Shown piece by piece: positions 16,339-24,151 of a stretch of 64,000 bases of DNA; position 1 is the first letter of the stretch; the number at the start of each line of letters is the position of its first letter. Source of the stretch: Pontibacter ramchanderi (lineage in GTDB: Bacteria > Bacteroidota > Bacteroidia > Cytophagales > Hymenobacteraceae); contig NZ_PJMU01000001.1 in the NCBI RefSeq assembly GCF_002846395.1, positions 1,426,001 to 1,490,000 of the forward strand, read 5' to 3'. The position numbers and the translations under genes were made by a program. Below the pieces are notes generated by a model, which saw only the letters and a list, made by a program, of their open reading frames with translations, had not been told where the DNA came from and made no database searches.

Positions 16339-16359
16339 CTGCCTCCCAACAGACCGAAC

Positions 16360-16746
16360 ATGAAAGACTACAAAAAATATTTTATCATTCCGGCTGCCCC
16401 TGAGGAGGTATACGTGGCGCTGACCAACCCCAGCACCATCCAGCTTTGGTCAGGCGACCCGTCCGAGATGTCGACGGAGCCGGGTTCTGAGTTCTCGCTT
16501 TTCGAGGGCAACATTGTGGGCAAAAACCTGGAGTTCGAGGAAGGCAAAATGCTGATGCAGGAATGGTATTTCGGGGACCAGGCCGACCGATCGATCGTTA
16601 CCATCAAACTGCACCCGCACAAGCATGGCACCTCCGCCGAACTGCGCCACCTCAACATACCCGACGAAGCTTACGACGACATTGTGGAGGGTTGGAACGA
16701 GGCGTACTTCGGCGCCCTGATCGAGTTTTACGAAGACGAGCTTTAA
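16360..16746 (+). CDS. SRPBCC/START-like domain protein
   Basis: A 128-residue single-domain protein. The N-terminal strand KKYFIIPAAPEEVYVALTNP is typical of AHSA1-like members, followed by EFSLFEGNIVGKNLEFE and a long C-terminal helix (YDDIVEGWNEAYFGALIEFYED). The fold makes a hydrophobic ligand cavity. The ligand or partner is not predictable. Only three bases separate its stop from the TTG start of the ABC ATPase, so it is probably in the same operon. Confidence 0.88.
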   Translation: MKDYKKYFIIPAAPEEVYVALTNPSTIQLWSGDPSEMSTEPGSEFSLFEGNIVGKNLEFEEGKMLMQEWYFGDQADRSIVTIKLHPHKHGTSAELRHLNIPDEAYDDIVEGWNEAYFGALIEFYEDEL

Positions 16747-16749
16747 CCC

Positions 16750-17733
16750 TTGGATTTTCTGGAAGTAACCGGCCTGCAGATGCAGGAAGATGGCCATACC
16801 GTGCTGCACGGCATCAGCTTTCGGCAGGGTGAGTATGAGAAACTTGCCATTGCAGGCGAAACGGGCTCCGGTAAAAGCACGCTGCTGCAGGCCATTGCCG
16901 GGCTGGTGCAGCCCAGCGCCGGGCAGATCACCTTTGAGGGCAAGCGCGTCATCGGTCCGCACGACAAGCTGGTGCCGGGCCACGAAGGCATCGCCTACCT
17001 TTCGCAACACTACGACCTGCCCCAGTTTTTGCGCGTGGAGCAAGTATTGCGCTATGCCAACATACTGCAGGGCGATGAGGCCGAAACCCTGTACGAGGTA
17101 TGCCGCATCAGTCATCTGAAGCAGCGCAAAACCCACCAGCTTTCAGGGGGTGAGCGACAGCGCATCGCCCTGGCCCGCCTGCTCAGCACCTGGCCCAGCC
17201 TGCTGCTGCTCGACGAGCCTTACTCCAACCTCGACAAAGGTCACAAAGAGCTGCTAAAAGAGGTTATCCACGACATCACCGAGCGGCTCGCCATCACCTG
17301 CATACTCATTTCCCACGACCCGCACGACACTCTCTCCTGGGCGGACCGCATCCTGATCATCAAAGGGGGACGCATGGTACAGCAGGGCACGCCTGAGCAG
17401 GTATACCGCCACCCGGTTGATGCCTATACCGCCGGTTTGTTCGGCAATTACAACCTTATACCTGCGCACGTAGCCTTGCCATTTGCAGAAAAGCTAGGTA
17501 TAGCCGTTACTGCGCGCGACCTGCTGGTGCGCCCGGAGCATTTCAGGTTTGTAGCTAAAGAAGCCGGATCCTTAAACGGTACCGTCCAGAAAGTAACTTT
17601 CTTCGGTGGCTATTACGACGTGCAGGTACAGGTAACGGGCTTTAGCGTTACAGTCCGGACACAGGCTATACCTGCCACTGTAGGCGATCAGGTATACCTG
17701 GCGGTGAAGCAGGAAGACATCCGCTTTGTCTGA
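16750..17733 (+). CDS. ABC transporter ATP-binding protein (PotA/FbpC-like)
   Basis: The start is a TTG three bases after the previous stop. Walker A GETGSGKST lies at 36-44, the signature LSGGE at 131-135, Walker B LLLLDEP at 151-157 and the switch His at 189. Residues of about 230-327 form a regulatory domain like the TOBE domain of iron and polyamine importer ATPases. No permease or binding-protein gene lies nearby, so its transport partners must be elsewhere, or it acts with a non-transport partner. The 3' third carries an unusual density of the AGGTATA motif (six copies in 300 bp within the gene). Confidence 0.88.
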   Translation: MDFLEVTGLQMQEDGHTVLHGISFRQGEYEKLAIAGETGSGKSTLLQAIAGLVQPSAGQITFEGKRVIGPHDKLVPGHEGIAYLSQHYDLPQFLRVEQVLRYANILQGDEAETLYEVCRISHLKQRKTHQLSGGERQRIALARLLSTWPSLLLLDEPYSNLDKGHKELLKEVIHDITERLAITCILISHDPHDTLSWADRILIIKGGRMVQQGTPEQVYRHPVDAYTAGLFGNYNLIPAHVALPFAEKLGIAVTARDLLVRPEHFRFVAKEAGSLNGTVQKVTFFGGYYDVQVQVTGFSVTVRTQAIPATVGDQVYLAVKQEDIRFV

Positions 17734-17742
17734 TCAGGTATA
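17399..17742. repeat. Dense cluster of the dispersed AGGTATA/TATACCT motif
   Basis: Seven copies occur in 344 bp, at 17399, 17457, 17496, 17667, 17690, 17693 (the last two overlap as CAGGTATACCTG) and 17736. Six are inside the ABC ATPase gene and one just beyond its stop. Confidence 0.85.
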
Positions 17743-17745
17743 GCT

Positions 17746-18288
17746 TCAGTCCACCATATTGCCATTCGTAGTTTCCCGCTCGCGCAGCACGCGCGCCGTT
17801 ACCAGCAACTGCCCTACATGGCGCATGCTGTGTTCTGCGGCATGAAATAGCAGCCCCATCACCGTAGACTCTACCTGCGCACGCCCCACCCTCCTGCTCT
17901 CGGTCAGACTGCTTTCATCTGTCTGCTGTAGTTGCGCCATGGCCTTGTCTACCTGCTCGTTAAATTTCTGCACCAGCGTTTCAGATTGCTTGTCCTGCCC
18001 CACTGGCTTGCCTTCCGCATACAGATAGGCCAGTTGCTGCTCGCTCAGTTGCTCGCCGCGGGCGTAGGCAAACAGGCGCTCCAGTATACCGGTGAGGTGC
18101 TGCAGGTGATAGCCCACCGAGGCCACGCCGGCAGGTCGCTCCCAGAGCAGCTCGTCCGGAAAATCCAGCATGAAATTGCCGACTTCTTCACGGGCCTGCA
18201 GTAGCGCATGAGCAACCGGCTGCAGCAAAGCGGGTACGTCTGGCAGCGGTCCGCGCAGCCACACTTCGAGGTTTTTAGTTTGTGTCAT
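17746..18288 (-). CDS. DinB-like four-helix metalloprotein
   Basis: A 180-residue protein of the DinB/YfiT-like helical-bundle superfamily. Potential metal-binding His residues are in SVGYHLQHLTG and in the C-terminal AAEHSMRHVGQLLV segment. Members bind divalent metals and some transfer thiols such as bacillithiol; the actual reaction here is unknown. The ATG at 18288 (MTQTKNLEVW) was preferred to one 13 codons upstream. It is convergent with the ABC ATPase gene, 12 bp apart. Confidence 0.8.
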   Translation of the reverse strand: MTQTKNLEVWLRGPLPDVPALLQPVAHALLQAREEVGNFMLDFPDELLWERPAGVASVGYHLQHLTGILERLFAYARGEQLSEQQLAYLYAEGKPVGQDKQSETLVQKFNEQVDKAMAQLQQTDESSLTESRRVGRAQVESTVMGLLFHAAEHSMRHVGQLLVTARVLRERETTNGNMVD

Positions 18289-18460
18289 AAGATGAAAGGA
18301 TTGTGTATGAGCGATGTACGCAAACAAGAAGTAAAAAGCCCAGCTATTTTGAATTTTTCAGATCTGGAGGAATCAGCGTGCCTGTTCAATTTTCGGTTTG
18401 CTCCATCCACAGATTATACCTAATATGCAGTCATCCTATTTACAACCAAACAACAGTATT

Positions 18461-18748
18461 ATGCCAGCTTACATTATTTTAGACATAGACGTAACAGACG
18501 CCGCTACCTACGAAGACTACAAAAAACTGACACCAGGCTCGCTGCAGCCTTACGATGGCAAATTTATTGTACGGGGCGGCGCTGTGACACCACTGGAAGG
18601 AGACTGGAACCCGACCCGCATCGTGGTGCTCGAGTTCCCGACCATGCACAAAGCCAAAGCCTGGTGGACTTCTGATGAATATGCGCCAGCCAAGACCCTG
18701 CGCCAAAGCGCTTCCCGCACGCAAATGATCGCAGTAGAGGGAGTTTAG
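18461..18748 (+). CDS. DUF1330 family protein
   Basis: A 95-residue protein with the ferredoxin-like dimeric alpha/beta-barrel pattern of DUF1330: MPAYIILDIDVTD, a YDGKFIVRGG segment and IVVLEFP...AKAWWTSDEY. The function is unknown; related folds include small monooxygenases. The start at 18461 aligns with the usual N terminus, and upstream ATGs would add non-conserved residues. It stands alone. Confidence 0.88.
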   Translation: MPAYIILDIDVTDAATYEDYKKLTPGSLQPYDGKFIVRGGAVTPLEGDWNPTRIVVLEFPTMHKAKAWWTSDEYAPAKTLRQSASRTQMIAVEGV

Positions 18749-18875
18749 AAGTTTGAGAGTTTGGGAGTTTTGAAGGTAGAAAGGTAGAAAGTTTGGAAGT
18801 TTAGAAAATAAGATGTCAGTGAAGCTTTAGACCTGCTATACTCACCAATTCCCTAATTCCCAACCTCACAAACTC
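18749..18875. repeat. AGTTTAGAAGTTTGGGAGTTT-type intergenic repeat
   Basis: Runs of AGTTTGAGAGTTTGGGAGTT on the left and AACTCCTAAACTTCTAAACTT on the right form a loose inverted repeat between two convergent genes; the right arm runs on into the end of the next gene. A second example lies at 32759-32830. It may work as a weak bidirectional terminator or be a dispersed repeat. Confidence 0.5.
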
Positions 18876-19508
18876 CTAAACTTCTAAACTTCCCCTATCT
18901 CTCCTGTTCAGGTAGCCGAGCGCCTCGTGCACCGAGATAAGGTCGTTCTGCTCGTGGTAGCAGCGGATGCGTTCCATCTCCCCGGCAATGAGTCCGGCGC
19001 GGGTATCTTCGAGCTTGCCTTGGGAATGCGTTACCTCCTCCTGCCAGGACATCGTCTTGCTGGGCAGGCTGTATAGGTATAGCGCAGGGTAGTCGCGCAG
19101 GGCAGCGGTAATGGCCGTCATAAAAGCACGGGGCTGCTGGAAAGGGGCCGCTGTAACGGCCAGTCTTTTATAGCCCCGCTCCTTTGCATAGCGCACAGCC
19201 GAGGTTGCCTCGATCAGGGTATGCAGCAGGTCGGTATCGGCGGGAACGGGCGGCACAGGTATAAGCTGCCCAGCTGCTATACCTAGCTTTTTCATTTCCT
19301 TTTGCCATACCTCAAATCCGGGGTAGCCGCTCATGGCGCTGGTGCCCAGGCACATCACTTTATCGGCGCGGCCGCTTTGCAGGAAAGTCCGGGCCGTTTC
19401 GAAGGCTGCCTGCTGGTTGTCTTCGGTCTGTCCAAACAGGAACAGGGCGTCCACTGGCTCGTCAGGTATGGTATCGCACAGAGCGCGAATGATGAGTTCT
19501 TCTATCAT
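18876..19508 (-). CDS. YdcF/ElyC-like (DUF218) family protein
   Basis: About 210 residues. DALFLFGQTEDNQ followed by a helix and a GRADKVMCLGTSAMSGYPGF segment, then YKRLAVTAAPFQQPRAF, fits the Rossmann-like DUF218 family (YdcF, SanA, ElyC). No transmembrane anchor is visible, so this member is probably soluble and YdcF-like. The start at 19508 (MIEELIIRAL) is preferred; the longer form has a Cys-rich leader with weak coding character. The biochemical role is not established. Confidence 0.7.
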   Translation of the reverse strand: MIEELIIRALCDTIPDEPVDALFLFGQTEDNQQAAFETARTFLQSGRADKVMCLGTSAMSGYPGFEVWQKEMKKLGIAAGQLIPVPPVPADTDLLHTLIEATSAVRYAKERGYKRLAVTAAPFQQPRAFMTAITAALRDYPALYLYSLPSKTMSWQEEVTHSQGKLEDTRAGLIAGEMERIRCYHEQNDLISVHEALGYLNRRDRGSLEV

Positions 19509-19572
19509 AGCTACGCTTATACGCAACAGAAATGCGCAAGGTATATCCCCACAAAAATGCCTAATTTTGCGC

Positions 19573-19995
19573 ATGATCCACTATTTCCTATCCCTTAGCC
19601 TCTTATTACTGGGCACGACCAACGCCATGAGCCAAAGCAAACCCGAAACGCCCGCCGTTGTAAAGCCGGTGGAACTGCAGTTGAAAGGCTATAACAGCCG
19701 TGACATCGACCTGTTTGCCAGCGCCTTCAGCGACACGGTGAAGGTATACCGCCAGCCCGGTGTCCTCACCTACCAGGGCCGCGACGAATTGCACAAGCGC
19801 TACGGTGCTATGTTTGCCAGCACCCCTGACCTGCATTGCGAAATCGTGAACAGAATCGTGGCAGGCGATGTGGTGATCGATCAGGAGAAGGTGCAGCGCA
19901 AGAAAGGAGAACCACGCACTGACGCCATTGCTGTGTACCGCGTAAAGGATGGGCTAATCGTGGAGGTAACCTTTATACCACCTCACAACCAGTAG
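19573..19995 (+). CDS. Secreted SnoaL/NTF2-like domain protein
   Basis: A signal peptide (MIHYFLSLSLLLLGTTNAMSQ) precedes a domain of about 115 residues with the NTF2-like layout: a helix (QLKGYNSRDIDLFASAFSD), TVKVYRQPGVLTYQGRDELHKRYGAMF in two pieces, and closing strands (DAIAVYRVKDGLIVEVTFI). The fold covers ketosteroid isomerase-like enzymes and ligand-binding proteins; no catalytic residues were assigned. A TAATTTTG box at 19562-19569 ends three bases before the ATG, so the transcript may be leaderless. It is divergent from the DUF218 gene. Confidence 0.8.
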   Translation: MIHYFLSLSLLLLGTTNAMSQSKPETPAVVKPVELQLKGYNSRDIDLFASAFSDTVKVYRQPGVLTYQGRDELHKRYGAMFASTPDLHCEIVNRIVAGDVVIDQEKVQRKKGEPRTDAIAVYRVKDGLIVEVTFIPPHNQ

Positions 19996-20031
19996 CCTAT
20001 ACCTGCTACCGTTTATATTTTATACTTCGAC

Positions 20032-20661
20032 ATGACAAACAAAATAGACAGCATTATATTCGACCTGGACGGGACCCTCTGGGATGCGGCCGAGACCGTG
20101 GCCAAAGCCTGGAAAGCCGCCCGGGAGAAAGTCGACTTCCAGATACAGGAGATCACCCCCGACAAGATCCGCTCCATAGCCGGTACTCAGCACAACCTTA
20201 TTTTCCCGATGCTTTTCCCAGACCTGCGCCCGGAGCAGCAACAGGAACTGATGGAGGTCAGCGCCAAAGAGGAAATGGCCAAAATACGCGAGCACGGCGG
20301 CGAGCTGTACGAGGGGCTGGAAGAAACACTGGCATACCTGCACAGCAAGTACAGGCTTTTTATCGTGAGCAATTGCCAGGACGGCTACATCGAGGCTTTT
20401 ATGGAACGGCACGACCTGGGCAAATACTTCGGCGACTTCGAGTGCTCCGGCCGCACCGGCGACTCGAAGGACATCAACCTAAAGGCCATTGTGGAGCGCA
20501 ACAACCTGCAGGCTCCTGTATACGTGGGCGACACCCCCGGCGACCTGGAGGCCAGCAAGAAAGCGGGCGTTCCGTTTATCCACGCCGGCTATGGCTACCG
20601 CGATGTGGAGGAATTTGAGCATCGCCTGGAGCGCATCAGCGACCTGACCACGCTTTTCTAA
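20032..20661 (+). CDS. HAD family phosphatase (phosphoglycolate phosphatase-like)
   Basis: A 209-residue HAD-IA hydrolase with all four motifs: FDLDGTLWD (both Asp present), FIVSNCQDG, a Lys around KDINLKA and VYVGDTPGDLEASKKAG. The helical cap between motifs I and II is of the C1 type. The fold suggests a small phosphomonoester substrate such as phosphoglycolate or a sugar phosphate, which cannot be chosen by eye. A GNAT gene follows ten bases downstream, probably on the same transcript. Confidence 0.9.
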   Translation: MTNKIDSIIFDLDGTLWDAAETVAKAWKAAREKVDFQIQEITPDKIRSIAGTQHNLIFPMLFPDLRPEQQQELMEVSAKEEMAKIREHGGELYEGLEETLAYLHSKYRLFIVSNCQDGYIEAFMERHDLGKYFGDFECSGRTGDSKDINLKAIVERNNLQAPVYVGDTPGDLEASKKAGVPFIHAGYGYRDVEEFEHRLERISDLTTLF

Positions 20662-20671
20662 CATTTCTGCC

Positions 20672-21163
20672 ATGATCTTCGAAGCACAGCCTGACGACAT
20701 TGACGAGCTTTACGAACTCTGGCGCCTGCTCCTGGACATGCAGCAGACTTACCATGTGGTGTTCAGGTATAGGCCAGGCAGCGAACAGGCTTTGAAGGCT
20801 GAGTTGCTCCAACGCCTCAAAGACAAGAGCACCCGCGTGTTTGTTTATCAGGAGGGCGATACTTGGGTAGGTATGCTGTTGGCCAGTCTGCGCCCAGGCT
20901 CGGCGGGGTTCAGACTTTCCAGCAAAGGCTACATTGGCGAAACGGTGGTGCGGGAGGAATTCAGGGGAAAAGGCATTGGCAAAGAGCTGTTTGAGGCCGC
21001 CCGGAAATGGCTGAGCGACCAGGGTGCCGACCACCTGGAACTACAGGTATCGGTGCACAACCCACAGGGCATTCACTTCTGGGAATCGCTGGGTTTTACG
21101 CCTTCTACGCAACACATGGTGCTGCCCCTGCAGGCGCCGGGAAATTCGAAAAAAACAAAGTAA
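20672..21163 (+). CDS. GNAT family N-acetyltransferase
   Basis: A 163-residue acetyltransferase. The acetyl-CoA-binding motif A is visible as VVREEFRGKGIGKELFEAA, followed by LELQVSVHNPQGIHFWESLGF, the usual motif B. The substrate is unknown. It follows the HAD phosphatase gene with a 10-bp gap. Confidence 0.92.
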   Translation: MIFEAQPDDIDELYELWRLLLDMQQTYHVVFRYRPGSEQALKAELLQRLKDKSTRVFVYQEGDTWVGMLLASLRPGSAGFRLSSKGYIGETVVREEFRGKGIGKELFEAARKWLSDQGADHLELQVSVHNPQGIHFWESLGFTPSTQHMVLPLQAPGNSKKTK

Positions 21164-21204
21164 AAAGCGTAAACGGAAGCGACGGGGTTGCGTAACCCTC
21201 TATA

Positions 21205-21223
21205 GGCAACACCGCGTGTTGCC
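21205..21223. repeat. Short perfect hairpin GGCAACAC-CGC-GTGTTGCC
   Basis: An 8-bp stem with a 3-base loop between the GNAT gene and the next lipoprotein. There is no adjacent T run, so it may be a weak terminator or RNA stabiliser rather than a clear Rho-independent site. Confidence 0.5.
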
Positions 21224-21254
21224 TTCCCGCTTTAGCTTCTAATTTACGAATAGT

Positions 21255-21716
21255 ATGGCTTTACCTCTACGCACCCTTGCGCCCCTGCTGGCGCTTTTGT
21301 TGCTGCTTACCAGTGGCTGCGACAAAGAAAATGACGACACGTTGCCACTCCCCGATCCGCCTGTTTATAACAAGGAGATCATGTTCAATATATTCACCGA
21401 AACCGATTACAGTGAGGAACGCTGGAAGGACTCTAAGGTGAAGCTGAGCCTGAAACTGCGGCGCATCAGCACCAACCTGCCCAAAGACGCGATCGCGCTG
21501 GACACTACCTTCGGTTGGATGCCCTTTCAGAAGCTGCCGCTGAAAACAGCCCCCCTGCAGCTGGAAAAACAACTGCAAGGGGTGCACAAAGAGCAGGACC
21601 AGTTGGTGCTGGACGTGACCAAGGTGGTTTCCATTAACGGTTACGAAACGGTGTTCCGCTACGAACAGGCCCTCGACCATGGCAAGCGGCAGGAGACGGT
21701 AGAAGTGAAACTATAG
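21255..21716 (+). CDS. Small lipoprotein of unknown function
   Basis: 153 residues. MALPLRTLAPLLALLLLLTSGC gives a clear lipobox with the lipidated Cys at position 22, followed by a charged DKENDD linker. The mature part (about 130 aa) has no motif I can name; it looks beta-rich with several amphipathic strands. It is convergent with a methyltransferase gene, leaving 12 bp between the stops. Confidence 0.75.
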   Translation: MALPLRTLAPLLALLLLLTSGCDKENDDTLPLPDPPVYNKEIMFNIFTETDYSEERWKDSKVKLSLKLRRISTNLPKDAIALDTTFGWMPFQKLPLKTAPLQLEKQLQGVHKEQDQLVLDVTKVVSINGYETVFRYEQALDHGKRQETVEVKL

Positions 21717-21728
21717 CGGGCCCGAAAC

Positions 21729-22778
21729 TCAAGGGCGCATTTCGTATACCTTGTCGTACCAGGTTTCGACTACTTTGCGGAAAACCGAGAAGCCGGCTGC
21801 CGTGGCTGCTTTCTGCAGTTCGTACTCGTGCCTGTCGATGCCCCGCTCTACCCGGTAAACGTGCTCTTCCGCCACAGGTGTGACCCTGGTAGAGCGCAGG
21901 CGCTGGTATTGTTCTTCACTCACGATGCTACTCTCTTTGGCTTCGGCCACGACCAGCACTCCATCTGATTTAAGCACCTGGCGGCACTCGCTCAGCAGGT
22001 CCTGCAGGCTTTCGCCCATCTGGTGCGCGCTTTCGATCAAAGTAATCAGGTCGTACTGGTAGGCGTATACGTTTTCGTCGGTGGCCCACTCAAAATGGGC
22101 GTTGGCGATGTGCTTTTCCTTGGCCAGCAGATTAGCCCGCTCCACCGAAGATACATACCTGTCGAAACCCAGAAATGAGGACTTGGGAAAGACGCGCGCC
22201 ATCACCAGTGTTGAAGCGCCGTGCCGGCCGCTGCCCAGGTCTGCTACCACAATGCCGCTTTCCAGTTTCTCCGACAGTCCCTCTACGCCCGGTATCCAGC
22301 TATGCAGCAGACTGGCCAGGTACTCCTCGTTAAAAAACCGGGCCGATGCATCGGCTGCCAGCAGGCTTCTCACTTTGAAGTGGTTCCCTGCCATATCCGT
22401 AGGCCTTGCCTGGTGGTTTCCATTCTCTTTCAGGAAGCGGTTGCCGACATAGTAAGGGCTGGTTGGGTCTGTCAGGGCGGTGGCGTGCGCTTCAGGAAGG
22501 CAAAAGGTATCGGCTTCGGGCTCATGGTACAGGTAACCGTCAGCGGCCAGGCTGTCTGCCCAGTGCTTCACAAGTCTGACGCTGGCTCCGGCGCTTCGCG
22601 CAATCTGACCCACCGTCATGGGGCCCGCTCCGGCCATTGCTTTGTAGAGCCCCAGTTGGCTGCCCAGGAATGACATCCGCACCCGCTCGGCAGCACTCAG
22701 ATCGTCCAGCACGTGGTGAGCAAAATCCTCCACGCGCTCCGGGCGACTTCTTTTCCGTTGAATTGTGTTCTCTTTCAT
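21729..22778 (-). CDS. SAM-dependent methyltransferase with N-terminal winged helix
   Basis: The first 100 residues look like a winged-helix dimerisation region (MTVGQIARSAGASVRLVKHW and DGYLYHEPE), as in O-methyltransferases and Rv2258c-like proteins. A class I SAM-binding domain follows with VADLGSGRHGAS (motif I), FLGFDRY (acidic loop) and DGVLVVAEAKES. The 349-residue length is normal for such two-domain enzymes. The acceptor is unknown. The AraC-type regulator gene directly upstream on the same strand could be in the same transcript or control it. Confidence 0.85.
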   Translation of the reverse strand: MKENTIQRKRSRPERVEDFAHHVLDDLSAAERVRMSFLGSQLGLYKAMAGAGPMTVGQIARSAGASVRLVKHWADSLAADGYLYHEPEADTFCLPEAHATALTDPTSPYYVGNRFLKENGNHQARPTDMAGNHFKVRSLLAADASARFFNEEYLASLLHSWIPGVEGLSEKLESGIVVADLGSGRHGASTLVMARVFPKSSFLGFDRYVSSVERANLLAKEKHIANAHFEWATDENVYAYQYDLITLIESAHQMGESLQDLLSECRQVLKSDGVLVVAEAKESSIVSEEQYQRLRSTRVTPVAEEHVYRVERGIDRHEYELQKAATAAGFSVFRKVVETWYDKVYEMRP

Positions 22779-22868
22779 GGTAGTAGTGTTTAGGATAACG
22801 ATAACACCCTAAAATTAAATCACTTACCACAATAAGTATTGTATATATTTCGGAATAATTTGTACAGA

Positions 22869-23813
22869 TTAGAAGCTTTTCCGGATTTCCAATGGCGTGT
22901 GTCCGGTTTTACGCTTCACAAAGTGACTAAAGTGGGACTGATCATCGAAATGCAGCGTGTAGGCGATCTCGGCAATGCTCATTTCTGTGTTGCCAAGCAG
23001 CGTACGGGCCTCTTGCAGCAAGCGGTTGTGAATCATTTCGTGAGGAGGCTTGCCGGTGGTGCTTTTCACCACATCGGAGAGGTGCTTGGGGGTTATGTTG
23101 AGCAGGCTGGCATACTGTTGTACCTCGTGCATGTCACGAAAGTGCTCATCCACCAGGTGCTTGTAGGCGCTTGTCAGCTGCACGGCGCGGGTCGCTTTTT
23201 CTTTGATGTAAACGGTATACCTGGCCTTGTAGCAGTCGCGGATGAGCAGCAACAAGATATGCACATAATCGCGGAGAAGCTGGGTTTTCTCCCTTGAGTG
23301 GCCGTTGTATACCTCTATGATGTTCTCGAAAGAGCGTTGCACCAGGTTGCTCTCGTTGGCGTTGAGACTGATGACGTGCTCGGCATCCAGGTCGAAGAAA
23401 GGAAACTGCTCGGCTAGGGCTCCCTGTAAAAGCGACTCCAGAAATTCCGTCTTAAACTCGAGGCAGAAGCCCTTGCAGCCTTTTATGTTCGTGGAGGCGT
23501 ACAGCACATTGGCAGGCACGATTACCAGGTCGTGGGGCATCAGCCAGCGGAGTTGGTCATCTAACCGGATATCGTGCAGGCCGTCGAGCAGGAGGTAGAT
23601 CAGATTAAAGTTCCTTCGCAAGGCTGGAATACCCAGCTTTGGGTCAACATGTTGGTGCCTTTCCTCCATGCGTCCAGGCAATATTTGAAGGCCCGGATCA
23701 TAAGGCCGAGTATCGTGGTTTATTTTTCTTTCAAAGGCAGCAATTGTTTCAAAGGTCAATATTTCGTTTCTGGGCACAAAAAACCATTTAAACTTCCCTA
23801 AATACCCTTCCAC
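22869..23813 (-). CDS. AraC family transcriptional regulator
   Basis: 314 residues. The C-terminal 95 residues form the two helix-turn-helix units of AraC proteins: VQQYASLLNITPKHLSDVVK, then MSIAEIAYTLHFDDQSHFSH and FVKRKTGHTPLEIRKSF. The N-terminal 190 residues are a cupin-like sensor region (VDPKLGIPALRRNFNLIYLL in part). The 90-bp gap to the methyltransferase gene is compatible with one operon. The effector is unknown. Confidence 0.92.
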   Translation of the reverse strand: MEGYLGKFKWFFVPRNEILTFETIAAFERKINHDTRPYDPGLQILPGRMEERHQHVDPKLGIPALRRNFNLIYLLLDGLHDIRLDDQLRWLMPHDLVIVPANVLYASTNIKGCKGFCLEFKTEFLESLLQGALAEQFPFFDLDAEHVISLNANESNLVQRSFENIIEVYNGHSREKTQLLRDYVHILLLLIRDCYKARYTVYIKEKATRAVQLTSAYKHLVDEHFRDMHEVQQYASLLNITPKHLSDVVKSTTGKPPHEMIHNRLLQEARTLLGNTEMSIAEIAYTLHFDDQSHFSHFVKRKTGHTPLEIRKSF

Positions 23814-24151
23814 TTTAAGTTCGCCCGTAATGCGAAGGATGCTTTCCCCGCAAGAAATCTTCAGTTTTCACTTGAGTTGGTTGCGTTCAAAACTTGCAGG
23901 GTGTTTCTATAATTTACTAACACAATATCACTCAAAAAAGTAACACTTTTTCAGAAGTAAATTAAACTACTAAGCAGATTTTGGGTGAACTTAACCGCTG
24001 TGCTGATGTAGGGGCTGTCAGCGTAAGCTAACAACTCATGTACCAAAAAGCGCACGATATGAATTGCATGGGAAAATAGTAAATCCGGATAGCAGCATGT
24101 AAAATAGAGACCCCATCGGTTCGCCTGAGGTGGTGCAAAATCAGGTATAGC
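23814..24151. other. Intergenic stretch with no gene
   Basis: About 340 bp with no coding character. AAAAAGT-AAC-ACTTTTT near 23935-23951 could act as a weak terminator for the ldhA transcript arriving from the right. One AGGTATA copy lies at 24143. Confidence 0.6.
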
